The notes beneath the pieces are model-generated. The model had not been told where the DNA came from. It did not search any database and was given only the letters and a program-made list of their open reading frames with translations. A stretch of 64,000 nucleotides of DNA from Agrypnia vestita (taxonomy: Eukaryota > Arthropoda > Insecta > Trichoptera > Phryganeidae): contig JADDOH010002582.1 in NCBI GenBank assembly GCA_016648135.1, positions 1 through 64,000 of the forward strand, given 5' to 3'. Below, piece by piece: positions 12,901 to 21,391 of the stretch (the stretch's first letter is position 1; every line of letters starts with the position of its first letter). Both the position numbers and the translations under genes were made by a program.

Positions 12901-14991
12901 CATGGGCACGCTTGAGAAAATTAATAAATAAATATTTTTTCGCGGCCCTCTTTGAATGCTTATTACTCAATTAATATTTACCTTTTGGTAATGTTTTCAA
13001 GTATGTCGGATCTATCTGACAATAATATGTAATTAGAATCTGGTAAACACTTGTTTACTATTTTTTATTGAATTAATTGTAGAATTTATTTTCATACATG
13101 CCTCAGTAATCGGCACATATTCTCTAATATCTCAGTAAATTCTGTCTTACGATTCCAGTAAATTATGTCATACTATTGGCAAGACGTAGTTTTACATAAA
13201 TGACATAATTAAATCCCGGTGGGGGGGTGTAATAATTTTAATTAATTTAAAACTAAACCAAGTCTATTACTCTTGACATGTTCAGTGACGTTTGGAGAAA
13301 GACGCGATAACATGAGGAAAAATATATAGAACTCGAGCCCAAACTGGATAATTTCACTGTTGGACTTGTAATAAGAGTAGGACATTCCCATTCCGATAGT
13401 GAATCATCAGGTTCTTCTAGTGTGAAGATTTAAGCGGTGTAGAAGAATTGATTTGCGATTCTGATTTGAAACAATAATGTACCAAAATAAATATTATATT
13501 TCTTACAATATCCCGTCGCCTATTTATTTTATACACGATCCACCCAATTGACTCAAAGGTTTTAAAAACGGTGGTTTAATATAACAACCCTTTGATAAAA
13601 GTAGATTCTGCTATACTGATTGATTGAATTCATTAATTTTAAACATGTCAAACTTAAAACATCGAAATTGGCGGCAATACAATTTTATACATATCTGTCA
13701 AGATTGGGATAAAGATTTGACATCTCAATATTGCTATTTTCAGAATAGAATAGATTGTTATACTAAGGCCCAATTGTTTCAAGTTCGATCAAAGTAAGCG
13801 GTCGATCAAAGCATAGATTTTTACGAAAACGGATCGTCTGATTGGTGGAGAACGTAAAAATCTATACTTTAAAAGAACGCTTACTTTAATCCAACTTGAA
13901 ACAACCGGCCCTAAGTGCCTTTAAAAAAATTGCATTTTTAATTGGTTAAAATAATATAAAACAATTTTTTTTGTACATGCTGTATATTAAAATTGCATTG
14001 GCGAGAGTACTGTGTACGTGCCAGCTTTAGATAACAAACCTGTAGTTGTATTCATAATTAACAAGTTATATGTATGTATGTATATGTATAAGCTACCTCC
14101 AACAATGAATAATTTTTTTGCGCATAAATAACAAGTGGAAGGTTTTCAGTTGCTTATCTGTAGTCCAGCTTTAGCCCGGATTGAAAACAATTGTCTGAGG
14201 TCATTCGTGAAAATTAAAGTCATTATGATTATTTCAGTTGAGGTGCAGGGAAATACACCTTTTTACATGTGTTGTAAGAGAATGAACATACAGATTGGTT
14301 ATGGAATTACCAATCAGCTTTTATATCTGTTTCTCGTCAACACCAGGCACCTAGCCAGGTCGTAGCTCCTCTGATGCCTTTTGTTTGTAGTCAGAAAAAT
14401 AAATGTACTACGATTATTATTTTCTAAATTAACTTTTAATATGTTATATCATAGGACAGTTGGCTATTGAAGACATGGATGGTGGTACCTTTACCATCAG
14501 CAATGGCGGAGTTTTCGGCTCCCTCATGGGTACTCCGATCATTAACCCTCCCCAGTCCGCTATCTTGGGCATGCACGGAACCTTCGAGAGACCCGTCGCT
14601 GTCAATGGACAAGTGAGTGAATTCCTTTTGTTATATTTTACTATTAATGAAAAGGATTTTTTTTTAATGATTTGACTTTAGTTGTAGCGGCGTTGATTGT
14701 TTGTTTGAATGTATGATTTGATAATTAGCGTTAGTATTAGTTTTGTTTATAAATAAATTTCATTAATAAGTTTTAATATCCAAGTTACTGTGTATTTTAA
14801 AATTTATTATGATTATAAATTATTGATACTTAATAACGTAAATGTGCGCTTTCTAGGTGGTGATCAGGCCCATGATGTATGTGGCCTTAACGTACGATCA
14901 TCGATTAATCGATGGCCGCGAGGCTGTTCTGTTCCTCAGGAAGATTAAGGATGCTGTGGAAGATCCGAGGATCATTCTCGCCGGCCTGTAG
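936..14991 (+). CDS. DLST: Dihydrolipoyllysine-residue succinyltransferase, E2 of the 2-oxoglutarate dehydrogenase complex (9 exons)
   Basis: The enzyme transfers the succinyl group from E2-bound lipoamide to CoA in the mitochondrial TCA cycle and forms the core of the OGDH complex. Exons: 936-989, 1322-1435, 2288-2609, 4852-4929, 5536-5687, 7768-7926, 12389-12522, 14455-14612, 14857-14991 (TAG), all with GT/AG borders. The product is about 434 residues, close to the ~450 usual for animal DLST precursors. In order: basic, Ser/Leu/Arg-rich leader (about 1-35), lipoyl domain (about 42-115) with the lipoyl lysine in ETDKTA near residue 78, Ala/Pro linker (about 115-185), and catalytic domain (about 200-434) with [48 protein letters not shown] and the active-site DHRLIDG. 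No peripheral-subunit-binding domain is seen, which fits DLST rather than the PDH E2. Phases agree across exons 2-9. The exon 1 to exon 2 join is one base off, so the leader may lack a small exon. Confidence 0.96.
990..1321 (+). other. DLST intron 1
   Basis: Within 1134-1183 there is a short open stretch after a cttcag acceptor-like site that reads [16 protein letters not shown] in one frame, basic like a presequence. No good donor restores the phase needed by exon 2, so I do not call it an exon, but the missing base in the exon 1/2 join makes this interval worth checking. Confidence 0.4.
1322..1435 (+). CDS. DLST: DLST exon 2 (end of leader, start of lipoyl domain)
   Basis: The acceptor is a pyrimidine-rich ttttcttgtag. 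The frame beginning at 1323 reads [18 protein letters not shown] and then [17 protein letters not shown], the first strand of the lipoyl domain. The other two frames are closed or meaningless. The RRSFHAS stretch looks like the presequence cleavage region. The exon ends with two bases of a codon before gtaagg. Confidence 0.9.
1436..2287 (+). other. DLST intron 2
   Basis: AT-rich intron of 852 bp. No repeat or coding structure seen. Confidence 0.8.
2288..2609 (+). CDS. DLST: DLST exon 3 (lipoyl domain and Ala/Pro linker)
   Basis: Completes the Lys codon split by the intron and continues [19 protein letters not shown] into TDKTA, whose Lys is the lipoylation site, then [19 protein letters not shown]. 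After about residue 112 the code becomes almost pure Ala and Pro with runs of five to six prolines: the flexible swinging-arm linker. Local GC is far above the surrounding introns. It ends in phase 0 at ...PSAR. Confidence 0.95.
2610..4851 (+). other. DLST intron 3
   Basis: 2.2 kb intron hosting one foldback element (listed separately). The remainder is AT-rich and without recognisable structure. Confidence 0.8.
3138..3579. mobile_element. Foldback/MITE in DLST intron 3
   Basis: About 440 bp with imperfect ~50-bp terminal inverted repeats. The left arm starts TATACAGGTGTCC and the right arm ends GGGACACCCTGTATA, and both share AAGCCGAAATCGGGTGATA. Termini of the ACAGGGTGTC type recur elsewhere in the window (39.01 kb). 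No transposase code. Superfamily not assigned. The target duplication is hidden in the palindromic TATA end. Confidence 0.7.
4852..4929 (+). CDS. DLST: DLST exon 4 (linker)
   Basis: A 26-codon, phase 0 to 0 exon: [20 protein letters not shown] then DSATVK. It continues the Ala/Pro linker and connects it to the catalytic domain. Being short and phase-neutral, it could be skipped without a frameshift. The acceptor is ttctta/g and the donor gtaagg. Confidence 0.85.
4930..5535 (+). other. DLST intron 4
   Basis: 606-bp AT-rich intron with a short ATATAT-rich stretch near 5125-5150. Nothing else seen. Confidence 0.8.
5536..5687 (+). CDS. DLST: DLST exon 5 (start of catalytic domain)
   Basis: Reads [20 protein letters not shown], then [20 protein letters not shown] and [10 protein letters not shown]. 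This is the strongly conserved opening of the DLST acyltransferase fold. Ends in phase 2 before gtaata. Confidence 0.95.
6795..6851. repeat. Short minisatellite, about 3 units of ~21 bp
   Basis: Three near-identical copies of a unit built on ACTGATGTCGGTGAYGATAAT, the last one cut short, inside DLST intron 5. Confidence 0.6.
7199..7337. mobile_element. PIF/Harbinger-type MITE, 139 bp, TAA duplication
   Basis: Ends GGGCCAGTTG / CAACTGGCCC flanked on both sides by TAA (7196-7198 and 7338-7340). Interior is a degenerate foldback containing the TTTTCCACCAATC motif shared with other members of the family in this window. 3-bp TWA duplications with GGGCC ends are characteristic of PIF/Harbinger. 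Confidence 0.7.
7768..7926 (+). CDS. DLST: DLST exon 6 (catalytic domain)
   Basis: With the split serine it reads [40 protein letters not shown] and [14 protein letters not shown]. The LGFM-FVKAS and QEQP-VNAVID segments are family hallmarks. The donor gtttgt is weak, but the join to exon 7 (YRDFVDIS) matches the family exactly. Confidence 0.94.
9067..9192. repeat. Foldback element in DLST intron 6
   Basis: Nearly continuous inverted repeat: the left arm (CGGCACTACACTAGGCGAT... ATTCATTTTGCGGT) pairs with the right arm (ACCGCAAAACGAAT... TAAGGTGTCG) around a central TCCTATTTTAA / TTAAAATAGGA hairpin. Typical of a short non-autonomous foldback MITE. Class unknown. Confidence 0.55.
10193..10275. 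mobile_element. Harbinger-type MITE, truncated left end
   Basis: Begins GGCCCGGTTGTTTCAA and keeps the AAAGCATAGATTTTTACG and AACGGAT motifs of the 145-bp family (13767, 21106, 22970) but lacks the right arm. Confidence 0.55.
10480..11625. repeat. GC-rich repeat-like block, unclassified
   Basis: About 1.1 kb much richer in GC than the intron around it. It contains two small hairpins resembling each other (AGGCCCTCTTCAGGGCT at 10658-10674, and AGGCCCATATAAGGGCC near 11425) and a perfect 17-bp inverted repeat (11542-11558 with 11579-11595, CAGCAGGCACACGCACC). Open frames of up to 191 codons on the + strand have no recognisable domain. It looks like an inserted element or processed sequence rather than host exons. 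Identity unknown. Confidence 0.35.
12389..12522 (+). CDS. DLST: DLST exon 7 (catalytic domain)
   Basis: Reads [20 protein letters not shown] then [20 protein letters not shown] and KAKN. The [14 protein letters not shown] segment is diagnostic of 2-oxo acid dehydrogenase acyltransferases. It is preceded by a 4.5 kb intron and has the perfect acceptor tattgcag. Confidence 0.95.
13311..13433 (+). pseudogene. Coding-like relic, acidic/serine C-terminus
   Basis: Open frame, 40 codons before TAA, reading [20 protein letters not shown] then [20 protein letters not shown]. The acidic Ser-rich tail and codon use look like the end of a real protein, perhaps a transposable-element ORF. A stop lies directly upstream, so only a remnant remains. 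It sits inside a DLST intron on the same strand, so it is unlikely to be a DLST exon (DLST has no such sequence). Protein family not recognised. Confidence 0.25.
13767..13911. mobile_element. PIF/Harbinger-type MITE, 145 bp, TAA duplication
   Basis: Almost the whole element is one hairpin. It starts GGCCCAATTGTTTCAAGTT and ends AACTTGAAACAACCGGCC(C), with TAA at 13764-13766 and 13912-13914. The loop holds GATCGTCTGATTGGTGGAGA. Same family as 21106-21254 and 22970-23114. Confidence 0.8.
14455..14612 (+). CDS. DLST: DLST exon 8 (catalytic domain)
   Basis: Reads [20 protein letters not shown] then [20 protein letters not shown] and [28 protein letters not shown] contributes to the CoA/lipoamide channel in this family. 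It ends in phase 0 before gtgagt. Confidence 0.95.
14857..14991 (+). CDS. DLST: DLST exon 9 (active site, stop)
   Basis: Reads [20 protein letters not shown] then [20 protein letters not shown] and LAGL, ending in TAG. DHRLIDG contains the catalytic His and Asp of the chloramphenicol-acetyltransferase-like fold. Length and C-terminus agree with other animal DLSTs. Confidence 0.96.
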   Translation: MVIRPMMYVALTYDHRLIDGREAVLFLRKIKDAVEDPRIILAGL

Positions 14992-16505
14992 AACTAATAA
15001 TTGGAATGGCGTATCGTAACTTTAATTATTCTACGAGTTATCGGGGGTATTATTTGCTTTAAACACTTCACGAGAACAAAGATTTTGCCAATATTTTCAC
15101 CACACATGTTTAATTTCATATGGTGGTGTAAATTCATTATCACACAAAGTGTTGTGTAACCAGAGTAATTGATTTTATTGTAAATATATTTGAATGTACC
15201 ATTTCATTAAAATTATCAGTTTGCCCATATTTCATATTTTTAATACCTATTTATTTTTCATTTCTTTATTGTAAAATGTGAACGTCATTAGCCTTTCCTT
15301 TAAAATGACATTGTAATATTTATTTCTGTTTAAAGGTTTTGACAAATCAATACATAAAGTGTTGTATATAACTATTGTTGATATAGTTTGTCACTACTTT
15401 ATTTTTCAACTACAACCCGATTGCATTTTTTTCATTCATTAATCATCAGAGTACATCTTTCATTATTTAGAGATTACCTGACTAAGTATTAGCATTCCTG
15501 GTGCTAAAATGTGAGAGTTTTGGGAAGGAATCTGTATAAATATTAATTTTAAATTGAGATTCGTCGGTTATTTATTTTTTCAGTTTAATTTTTTAATTTT
15601 GAAAAGAAGCATCAGGATAATAGGCATTTGCACTTCTTAAAGACAGGTAAAATATTTTATATTTTAATGTTTGCTACACTGCGCAATGCGCATGTTCTAA
15701 TTTGTCACTAACATAAAAACACTGCACGTGTTTTATATATATCTCATTTTGATATTTAATATTAAAAAATATATACTATCTTGTAGTATGTCGCATCTCC
15801 ACAATTTATAAATTATGGGTAATTTTTGACAGCATCAAAATTATTTTAAAGCTTAGGTTACAATTGCAAATACAATTGCCGAATGTAAAATAAGTAAATA
15901 AACAGAATCTCTAAAATGTACGAGTTATCTTATTTTCCTCTGGATTGCATATTCCCTCTCTAGAGTTTTAAAAACACAAATTTTTAATGTGTATTGTTAT
16001 TTAAGAGTAGTAAACTCTGTCCACCGGGCTTCATAAATTTTGTATCACAAACAAGGGATTACAAAATTGTTATAACAAACGCAGAATATTTCATAAAACT
16101 CTAAAATACGCATTATTAGTATTAAAATCTATGGTATATTTTCAAAATATTTATGATTTTCAGAATCCACAATTAGCTATTATATCATATTTTGCATAAT
16201 TTCATAAACTTACTGAGTTTTTTGCCTGTAAAGGTCATACTTTTAAGCACCTGACTACATATTTAAGCCAAAACTACACAGTTTTGGTTATTAATTGTTT
16301 TTGCCTGAACAGCGAATAGCAGCATTTATACATTATCAACATCTACAAAATATAGGGTTGCAGGTATTTTTCCACAATAAAAAAATAGAAACACAGTACC
16401 AAGGTATTGCAAAATTCTTATTTAGATTTGAATTTTGTGCAGTGGAGATGAGATCCCGTAGACGCAAATCCATTCTCCATGCTCCTTTCTCATTTGTATG
16501 TAAAT
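14992..16505 (+). other. DLST 3' UTR and downstream AT-rich spacer
   Basis: No protein-coding or repeat structure stands out. ATTAAA at 15206-15211 is the first plausible poly(A) signal, about 215 bp after the stop. An AATAAA-type hexamer near 15896 is another. The rest is AT-rich spacer. The actual cleavage site cannot be told from sequence. Confidence 0.4.
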
Positions 16506-16509
16506 TTTG

Positions 16510-17130
16510 AAAAATCCAAAATTATACTATAATACTTTAAAAAATTTAAACGAAAAATTGTTAGCTCGATTGGATCACGGAAAAAGGGTTAAAAATCGAT
16601 CCAAAGTTTTTACGTCAGACAAGCAGACGCTACGAGTTAAAAGAAAGGGAGTAAAAAAGTAACCCTTAAAAACCAAGTTTTTACTGTACTCCCTTTCTTT
16701 GTAAAATATAATAACAACTAAAGACATATAACATAACACTAAACTTACAGTAATTTAATATATTTTTAAAATGTCAGATGTTTTGAGCTTCGATAAGACA
16801 CTTCATGCTTTGTGTAGTGAAGTACCTACTATGTATACCGACGGAGTAATTCAAATTTAGAAAATATTCCGCTACGTTCTTCGGGCGGCCGTAATGATTT
16901 TGAAATTTGAAAAAACTATTAAAAATTTGAAAAATCCAAAATTATACTATAATTATTATTATTTTTTATCGAAAATTTGATAGTTCTTGATCGTCGCCAC
17001 GAGTCTGCTTGCAAAGTTTCAGCTCGATTGGATCACGGGAAAAGGGTCAAACATCCATCCAAAGTTTTTTCGACGGCAAGCCGGCAAGCAAGCAAGCAGT
17101 CGCCACGAGTTAGTATAAAGGGAGTAAAAA
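16510..17130 (+). repeat. Dispersed repeat with GGGAGTAAAAA motif, two tandem-like copies
   Basis: The blocks 16510-16660 and 16905-17130 share, in order, AAAATCCAAAATTATACTAT, AGCTCGATTGGATCACGG, AAAGGGT, CATCCAAAGTTTTT / CGATCCAAAGTTTTT and GGGAGTAAAAA. The inverted counterpart is at 44753-44945, and the GGGAGTAAAAA word also opens the window (about 14-25). Class unknown. No coding content. Confidence 0.6.
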
Positions 17131-17150
17131 GGGTCGCTTAGGTGTAAGCA

Positions 17151-17350
17151 ATGAAGTTTGGGCATCTTGAGCGAATGATTGAGGAAAGAATTGTAAGTAA
17201 GGTATACAAACAAGTGTGGAAGACGTGGTACAACCAAATTAACCAGATGCTGGAAGATGATCCCGTTAGAAGCTTCAACAACCGTCGAGCTTGCATGAGG
17301 CGAGAGTTGTATGTCAGGACAGAAGAGTGTGGCTCTCTACCCTTTCTGCT
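17151..17350 (+). pseudogene. Non-LTR retrotransposon C-terminal fragment
   Basis: Reads MKFGHLERMIEERIVSKVYK, then WYNQINQML and NNRRACMRRELYVRTEECGS. GHLERM-EERIVKKVY and NRRACM belong to the region after the reverse transcriptase of the RTE-like 'endonuclease-reverse transcriptase' elements of insects. The same segment is present in the larger relic at 18.2-20.2 kb (YVECMNEERMVKKIYEA, NNRRTFTRR). Only this end survives. Confidence 0.65.
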
Positions 17351-17374
17351 TATCCTCATGGGAAACCATTTTAT

Positions 17375-18088
17375 TCGACTTGTATTAAAGCGAATGAATT
17401 TTTCATAATCAACATAAGTTACTGTAATGACAGTTCAACTTTTTGCAAATAAATAGAAATATTGGGAAAAAATGCAAACTTTGATATTGCATATCTCCAT
17501 AACTATTGATATTAGGTCATGGTTGCTTGAACATTTTAGACTCATAACATAGGCAGGAATCTACCGGCCAAGTTTCTGCTGCTAGCTCTGGTACACCTAT
17601 ATATAAATAGGGTGAAAATAAATCTACTTTACAGTAATTTAAAGTGCGGACTGAAATAGAAAGGAAAAGGAACTGACTTGGAATAAAATATAAACTGCCT
17701 ACGGTTGTATTTATCTAGAAAGTGAAAAGATTGATGAATCATATCGGGAAGGATTTTTGTACTGTAAAACTAATGCGTTTTCGACCAACGTATTTAAGAT
17801 AATGATAAAAACCTAGTAAAAAAATTCTACATTAAATTTTTTCAGGGTTTTTATAATTTTTCTCGACTTGTATTAAAGCGAATGAATTTTTCATAATTGG
17901 TATAGGTTAGTTACTGTAATGATAGTCCAACTTTTTGCAAAAAATAACTCGGAAATATTGAAAAAAAATGCAAACATTGATATTGAATATCTCCGTAACA
18001 TGGATGCTTGAATATTTTAGACTCATTATCAAGGCAGGAATCTACCTGCAATGTTTTTGCTACTAGATATGAGATACCCTGTAGGTAT
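17375..18088 (-). repeat. Two direct copies of a ~220-bp dispersed repeat
   Basis: The copies are 17375-17608 and 17864-18088. They share ACTTGTATTAAAGCGAATGA, TTACTGTAATGA, ATGCAAAC, ATATCTCC and AGGCAGGAATCTACC. Inverted or further copies occur at 38160-38350, 39010-39250, 39300-39524, about 40722-40900, about 25160-25560 and about 57420-57500, so it is a common family. The outer end reads TACAGGGTGTACC in better copies. No coding capacity. I placed it on - because the ACAGGGT end is taken as the 5' end. Confidence 0.65.
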
Positions 18089-18184
18089 GTGCATTAAACA
18101 TATCACCTTGAGAATTTCAAGACCGAACTTCGTCCAAAAAGACATTAAGTAATTACATTCTTTTGTGATTTATTATTGTAAGGA

Positions 18185-20225
18185 ATGCAAGCGAGAGATG
18201 GAGTGCTTAATGTGAGTGTTAGGTATTAATTGTGGGAACTATGCCTGTAGGTAGCAATAAGGCTAGCCATCTGTCATGCCGCAGTCCCCACGGTGGCGCA
18301 AAGAGGAGGATAGAATGCCGGATTGGTATGTGGAATATTAGAGGAGGAATGAAAAGGAAGATGAATGAATGATGTGTGAGAGCATGAAGAGTAAATGAGC
18401 AGATGTACTATGTGTAAGTGAGTGTAAGAAGAAAGGAAGTGGAGAGATGGAACATAATGTTCTGCTCGTACTGTGATCGGGAGTCCCAGAGGCAGACCGA
18501 GCATGCCAGGGTGTTGCAACTCTGCTTTCTGAGCGAATGGTCGAATGTATGAATGAATATGGGTTCATTAGTGCCAGGCTCATGTGGATCCGTTTCAAAA
18601 TTTATATCACTGGGGTATTTCTTATTGTAGGTTATGTCCCTGTAAACTCAGATAAAGACGAGGTGAAAGATGAGTTTTGGACGAGTGTAAGAGATGTCAT
18701 ATTAATTAAGCGAAAGAAGTTTGCTTGAAGTATGTTTGGAATGGAACCTTTTTGTATCCAATACTTTTTTTGAACACAAAGGAATCCTATTATTAATATT
18801 TAAAGCATTAACTTTGTGGTTAGATATTATAACAAAATGTTAGTTAACTTAGTAAAAACCACCACCAGATTTAAGGTTTCGAGACGTACCTGTCTCTTCG
18901 TCAGGACCAACACTACAATACTATGTTCACAACACTACACCACAACCATAGTATTGTTAAACATTCACCAATATTTATCAGATGCGTGTTAATCTTGTCA
19001 GAGACAAGCATGCACTAACTAGCCTACAGAACAATCAGGAATCTAACGGGGGAGAGTGAGAGGGGGCGGGGTCTAAAGTGGGTGTTACCAAATCTGTGAC
19101 AGAGTGATAAGACGAAAGTTATGGAAGGTTTTGTCTGAATACGGGGTGAAGAGTAAACTCATACAGGCAATTGCATCCCTGTACGAAGGAAGTAGTGCTT
19201 GTGTGAGAATTAATGGGGCATTCACATCATGGTTTGATATTACAAGAGGTGTCAAAGAGGGATGCGTAATGTCACCATGGCTTTTCAACCTGTTTATGGA
19301 TAATTATACGAAAGAACTGAAGGAACTAGAAGTTGGAGCGTAAATGGACGGACTCACCATATCCTGCCTTCTATACGCAGACGATGCAGTATTAGTGGCT
19401 AACAGTGAAGCTAATCTGCAGTGCCTGGTATCCAAGATGTCCGATGTATGCGTGCAGAGTGAACTTCTGATGAATGTCAGCAAATCGAAAGTGATGGTAT
19501 TCGAGAGAAACAAAAGCGTGACGTAATTGTCACAGATTTGGTAATCATTAATTAATCGTGAAGTGTGATGCAATTGTAAACAACGAATGCTTAGAACAAG
19601 TGAACGAGTGTGTATTTGGGAAGTATGTTTAGTAGAGACAGCAAGGCTGAGAATGATATTGAAAGGAGAGTGACTGCGGGAAATAAAGTTAATGGTGCTC
19701 TAAATGCAATTATGGCAACTAAGAATCTGTCAAGGGAAGCAAGACTAGCGGTACATAATGGCGTTATAGTTTTAACCCTGATGTATGGAAGTGAAGCCTG
19801 GAATTGGCAAAAGAGGAATGAAAGTAGACTGAACGCGGTTGAAATGCGGTCACTAAGACGCTTGTGCCGAAAATCTTTGGTCGATAGAGTGAGGAATGAA
19901 CAAATTAGAAGTAGTGTGGTAGATAAAATAAAGAAAGGAGTGCTGAGATATGTGGAATGTATGAACGAGGAAAGGATGGTTAAGAAAATATATGAGGCGA
20001 GTGTTGAAGGCAACAGGAATAGAGAGCGTCCGCGAAAGACCTGGCACGATCAGATACTACAAGTACAAGGATGGCCCTGTTAAAAGCCGCAACAATCGTA
20101 GAACTTTTACGAGAAGATGTATTAATGTGGCCGAAGCAAAAGTGATGTGCCAGGATAGAAGAGTGTGGCGTTCAATCCTCTATGCTTACCCCTGCGGGGA
20201 AACGGCGTGATGGTTAGTTAATTAG
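18185..20225 (+). pseudogene. Relic non-LTR retrotransposon (endonuclease, reverse transcriptase, C-terminal domain)
   Basis: Degenerate remains of an RTE-like element that would copy its RNA by target-primed reverse transcription. Endonuclease traces at 18300-18720 in shifting frames: IGMWNIRGGM, VLLSERM-like LLSERMVECMNEYGFISARL, FWTSVRDVI. RT fragment at 19101-19526: SSACVRINGAFTSWFDITRG, VKEGCVMSPWLFNLFMD and SCLLYADDAV (catalytic YADD), with an in-frame TAA at 19341-19343. C-terminal part at 19610-20210: VYLGSMFSRDSKAENDIERR, LMYGSEAWNWQKR, RPRKTWHDQI and, one frame over, VWRSILYAYPCG. The end is followed by a TTAG-rich tail. About 380 bp of unrelated sequence (about 18725-19085) separates endonuclease and RT parts. 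Several frameshifts and stops make it non-functional. Confidence 0.85.
19086..19543. repeat. 15-bp perfect inverted repeats bounding the RT fragment
   Basis: TACCAAATCTGTGAC at 19086-19100 and its exact complement GTCACAGATTTGGTA at 19529-19543 frame the RT segment of the retrotransposon relic. Non-LTR elements have no inverted ends, so this marks a rearrangement or a captured segment. Confidence 0.6.
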
Positions 20226-21105
20226 TTTTGTCATTAAATACGATTTCAATCGAACTGAAATTTTGCATGTCGACTCGACGTCGATGACAACGTATTTTGA
20301 CAACTTTATCGGTATGCACGGCTATTGCGGTTGTTTTTGTTTTTCGCGAAAAAAACTCGTCGACCGAGAGCTCGATTCCAAAAATTTCAAGTTCCCCAGA
20401 CGGGCGCAGCCCGCCGACGTCTTTGAGAAATACATTCGTCACGGGACGTCTCTCCTCCTCAGAATTGAGTTGAATTTCAGCCTTTTCATTTTAATCCAAA
20501 AACCCACTTTGCAATGCTAATAACTTTGCGAGTTTTCGTCCGATCCTGAAAATGAAAACTTTTCCTGAAACCCTCTTTGGGACCTGATTTTTATTTTATT
20601 TTTCGCTCTACTCTCGCTTGTCCCTTCTCAAAAACGAAATTGTATTTTCATTTTTAGACTTTTTTATTTGCAATTAAACATGGTGTTTAAGAAAAAAATC
20701 TAAAATATGAATATTGCAAAAGATGCAAAATCCGGCCGTCTTTCTTTTGTATTTTGGAATTTTGCATCCGTCTCTTTATCGCGGCGTGACAAAAATAAAC
20801 CCCCTTTTTGGGCTTTTTTTACCGAGCGCGATGTTTCTGCGACTGTTTGCATAGTTTGAATGAAATTCAAAAATCGATTATCACGTTCGAATAATACTTA
20901 GTTCGAGTCGCCATCTTTTTTCCATTTTTCGATTTTTTCCCCCTCCAGTTTTCTTGATATCCATCCAAAATCGAAATTTTCTGTTTTTTTAATAATCCAG
21001 TTAAAAAAATCGTAACAAGGTGCGACAACTTTCTACTAGTAGCGCGCGTCAGGCCTGTAGAATTTTTTTTCCGAATTGCGTGTCCACGGAATGGCGTTCG
21101 TTTTA
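20226..21105. other. Gene-less spacer
   Basis: Contains a GC-richer patch around 20270-20460 open in both directions but without a recognisable domain, then low-complexity T/A-rich DNA. No gene supported. Confidence 0.4.
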
Positions 21106-21254
21106 GGGACGGTTGTTTCAAGTTGGATTAAAGTGAACGTTTGTTTAAAGCATAGATATTTACGAAAACGGATCGTCTGATTGGTGGAGAAGGCAAAAAT
21201 CTTTGCTTTAAACGAATGCTTAGGTACTTTGATCCAACTTGAAACAACCGGGCC
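21106..21254. mobile_element. PIF/Harbinger-type MITE, 149 bp, TTA duplication
   Basis: Starts GGGACGGTTGTTTCAAGTT and ends AACTTGAAACAACCGGGCC, flanked by TTA at 21103-21105 and 21255-21257. The interior GATCGTCTGATTGGTGGAGA is identical to the copy at 13767. Confidence 0.8.
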
Positions 21255-21333
21255 TTAGAGCTTTTTTGCCGTTTTTTTATATTTTTGTATGCTGCTCTGC
21301 GACACGTTGGCCAATTTTATATATAAATATCGC

Positions 21334-21391
21334 AATCGATAGATTACGAGTGCCGCTTTCACTCGAAAGCGGCACTCGTAATCTATCGATT
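21334..21391. repeat. Perfect 27-bp hairpin with 4-base loop
   Basis: The left arm 21334-21360 is the exact reverse complement of 21365-21391, with only ACTC between. The arms include ATCGATAGATTACGAGTGCC. No terminator, RNA gene or element end is obvious around it. Confidence 0.9.

Larger units (their letters stand above)
12523..14454 (+). other. DLST intron 7
   Basis: 1.9 kb intron with a Harbinger-type MITE (13767-13911) and a 40-codon coding-like stretch (13311-13433), both listed separately. The rest is AT-rich. Confidence 0.8.

Noticed and set aside
19591..20013. 140-codon - strand frame
   Set aside because: Antisense shadow of the retrotransposon C-terminal coding region.
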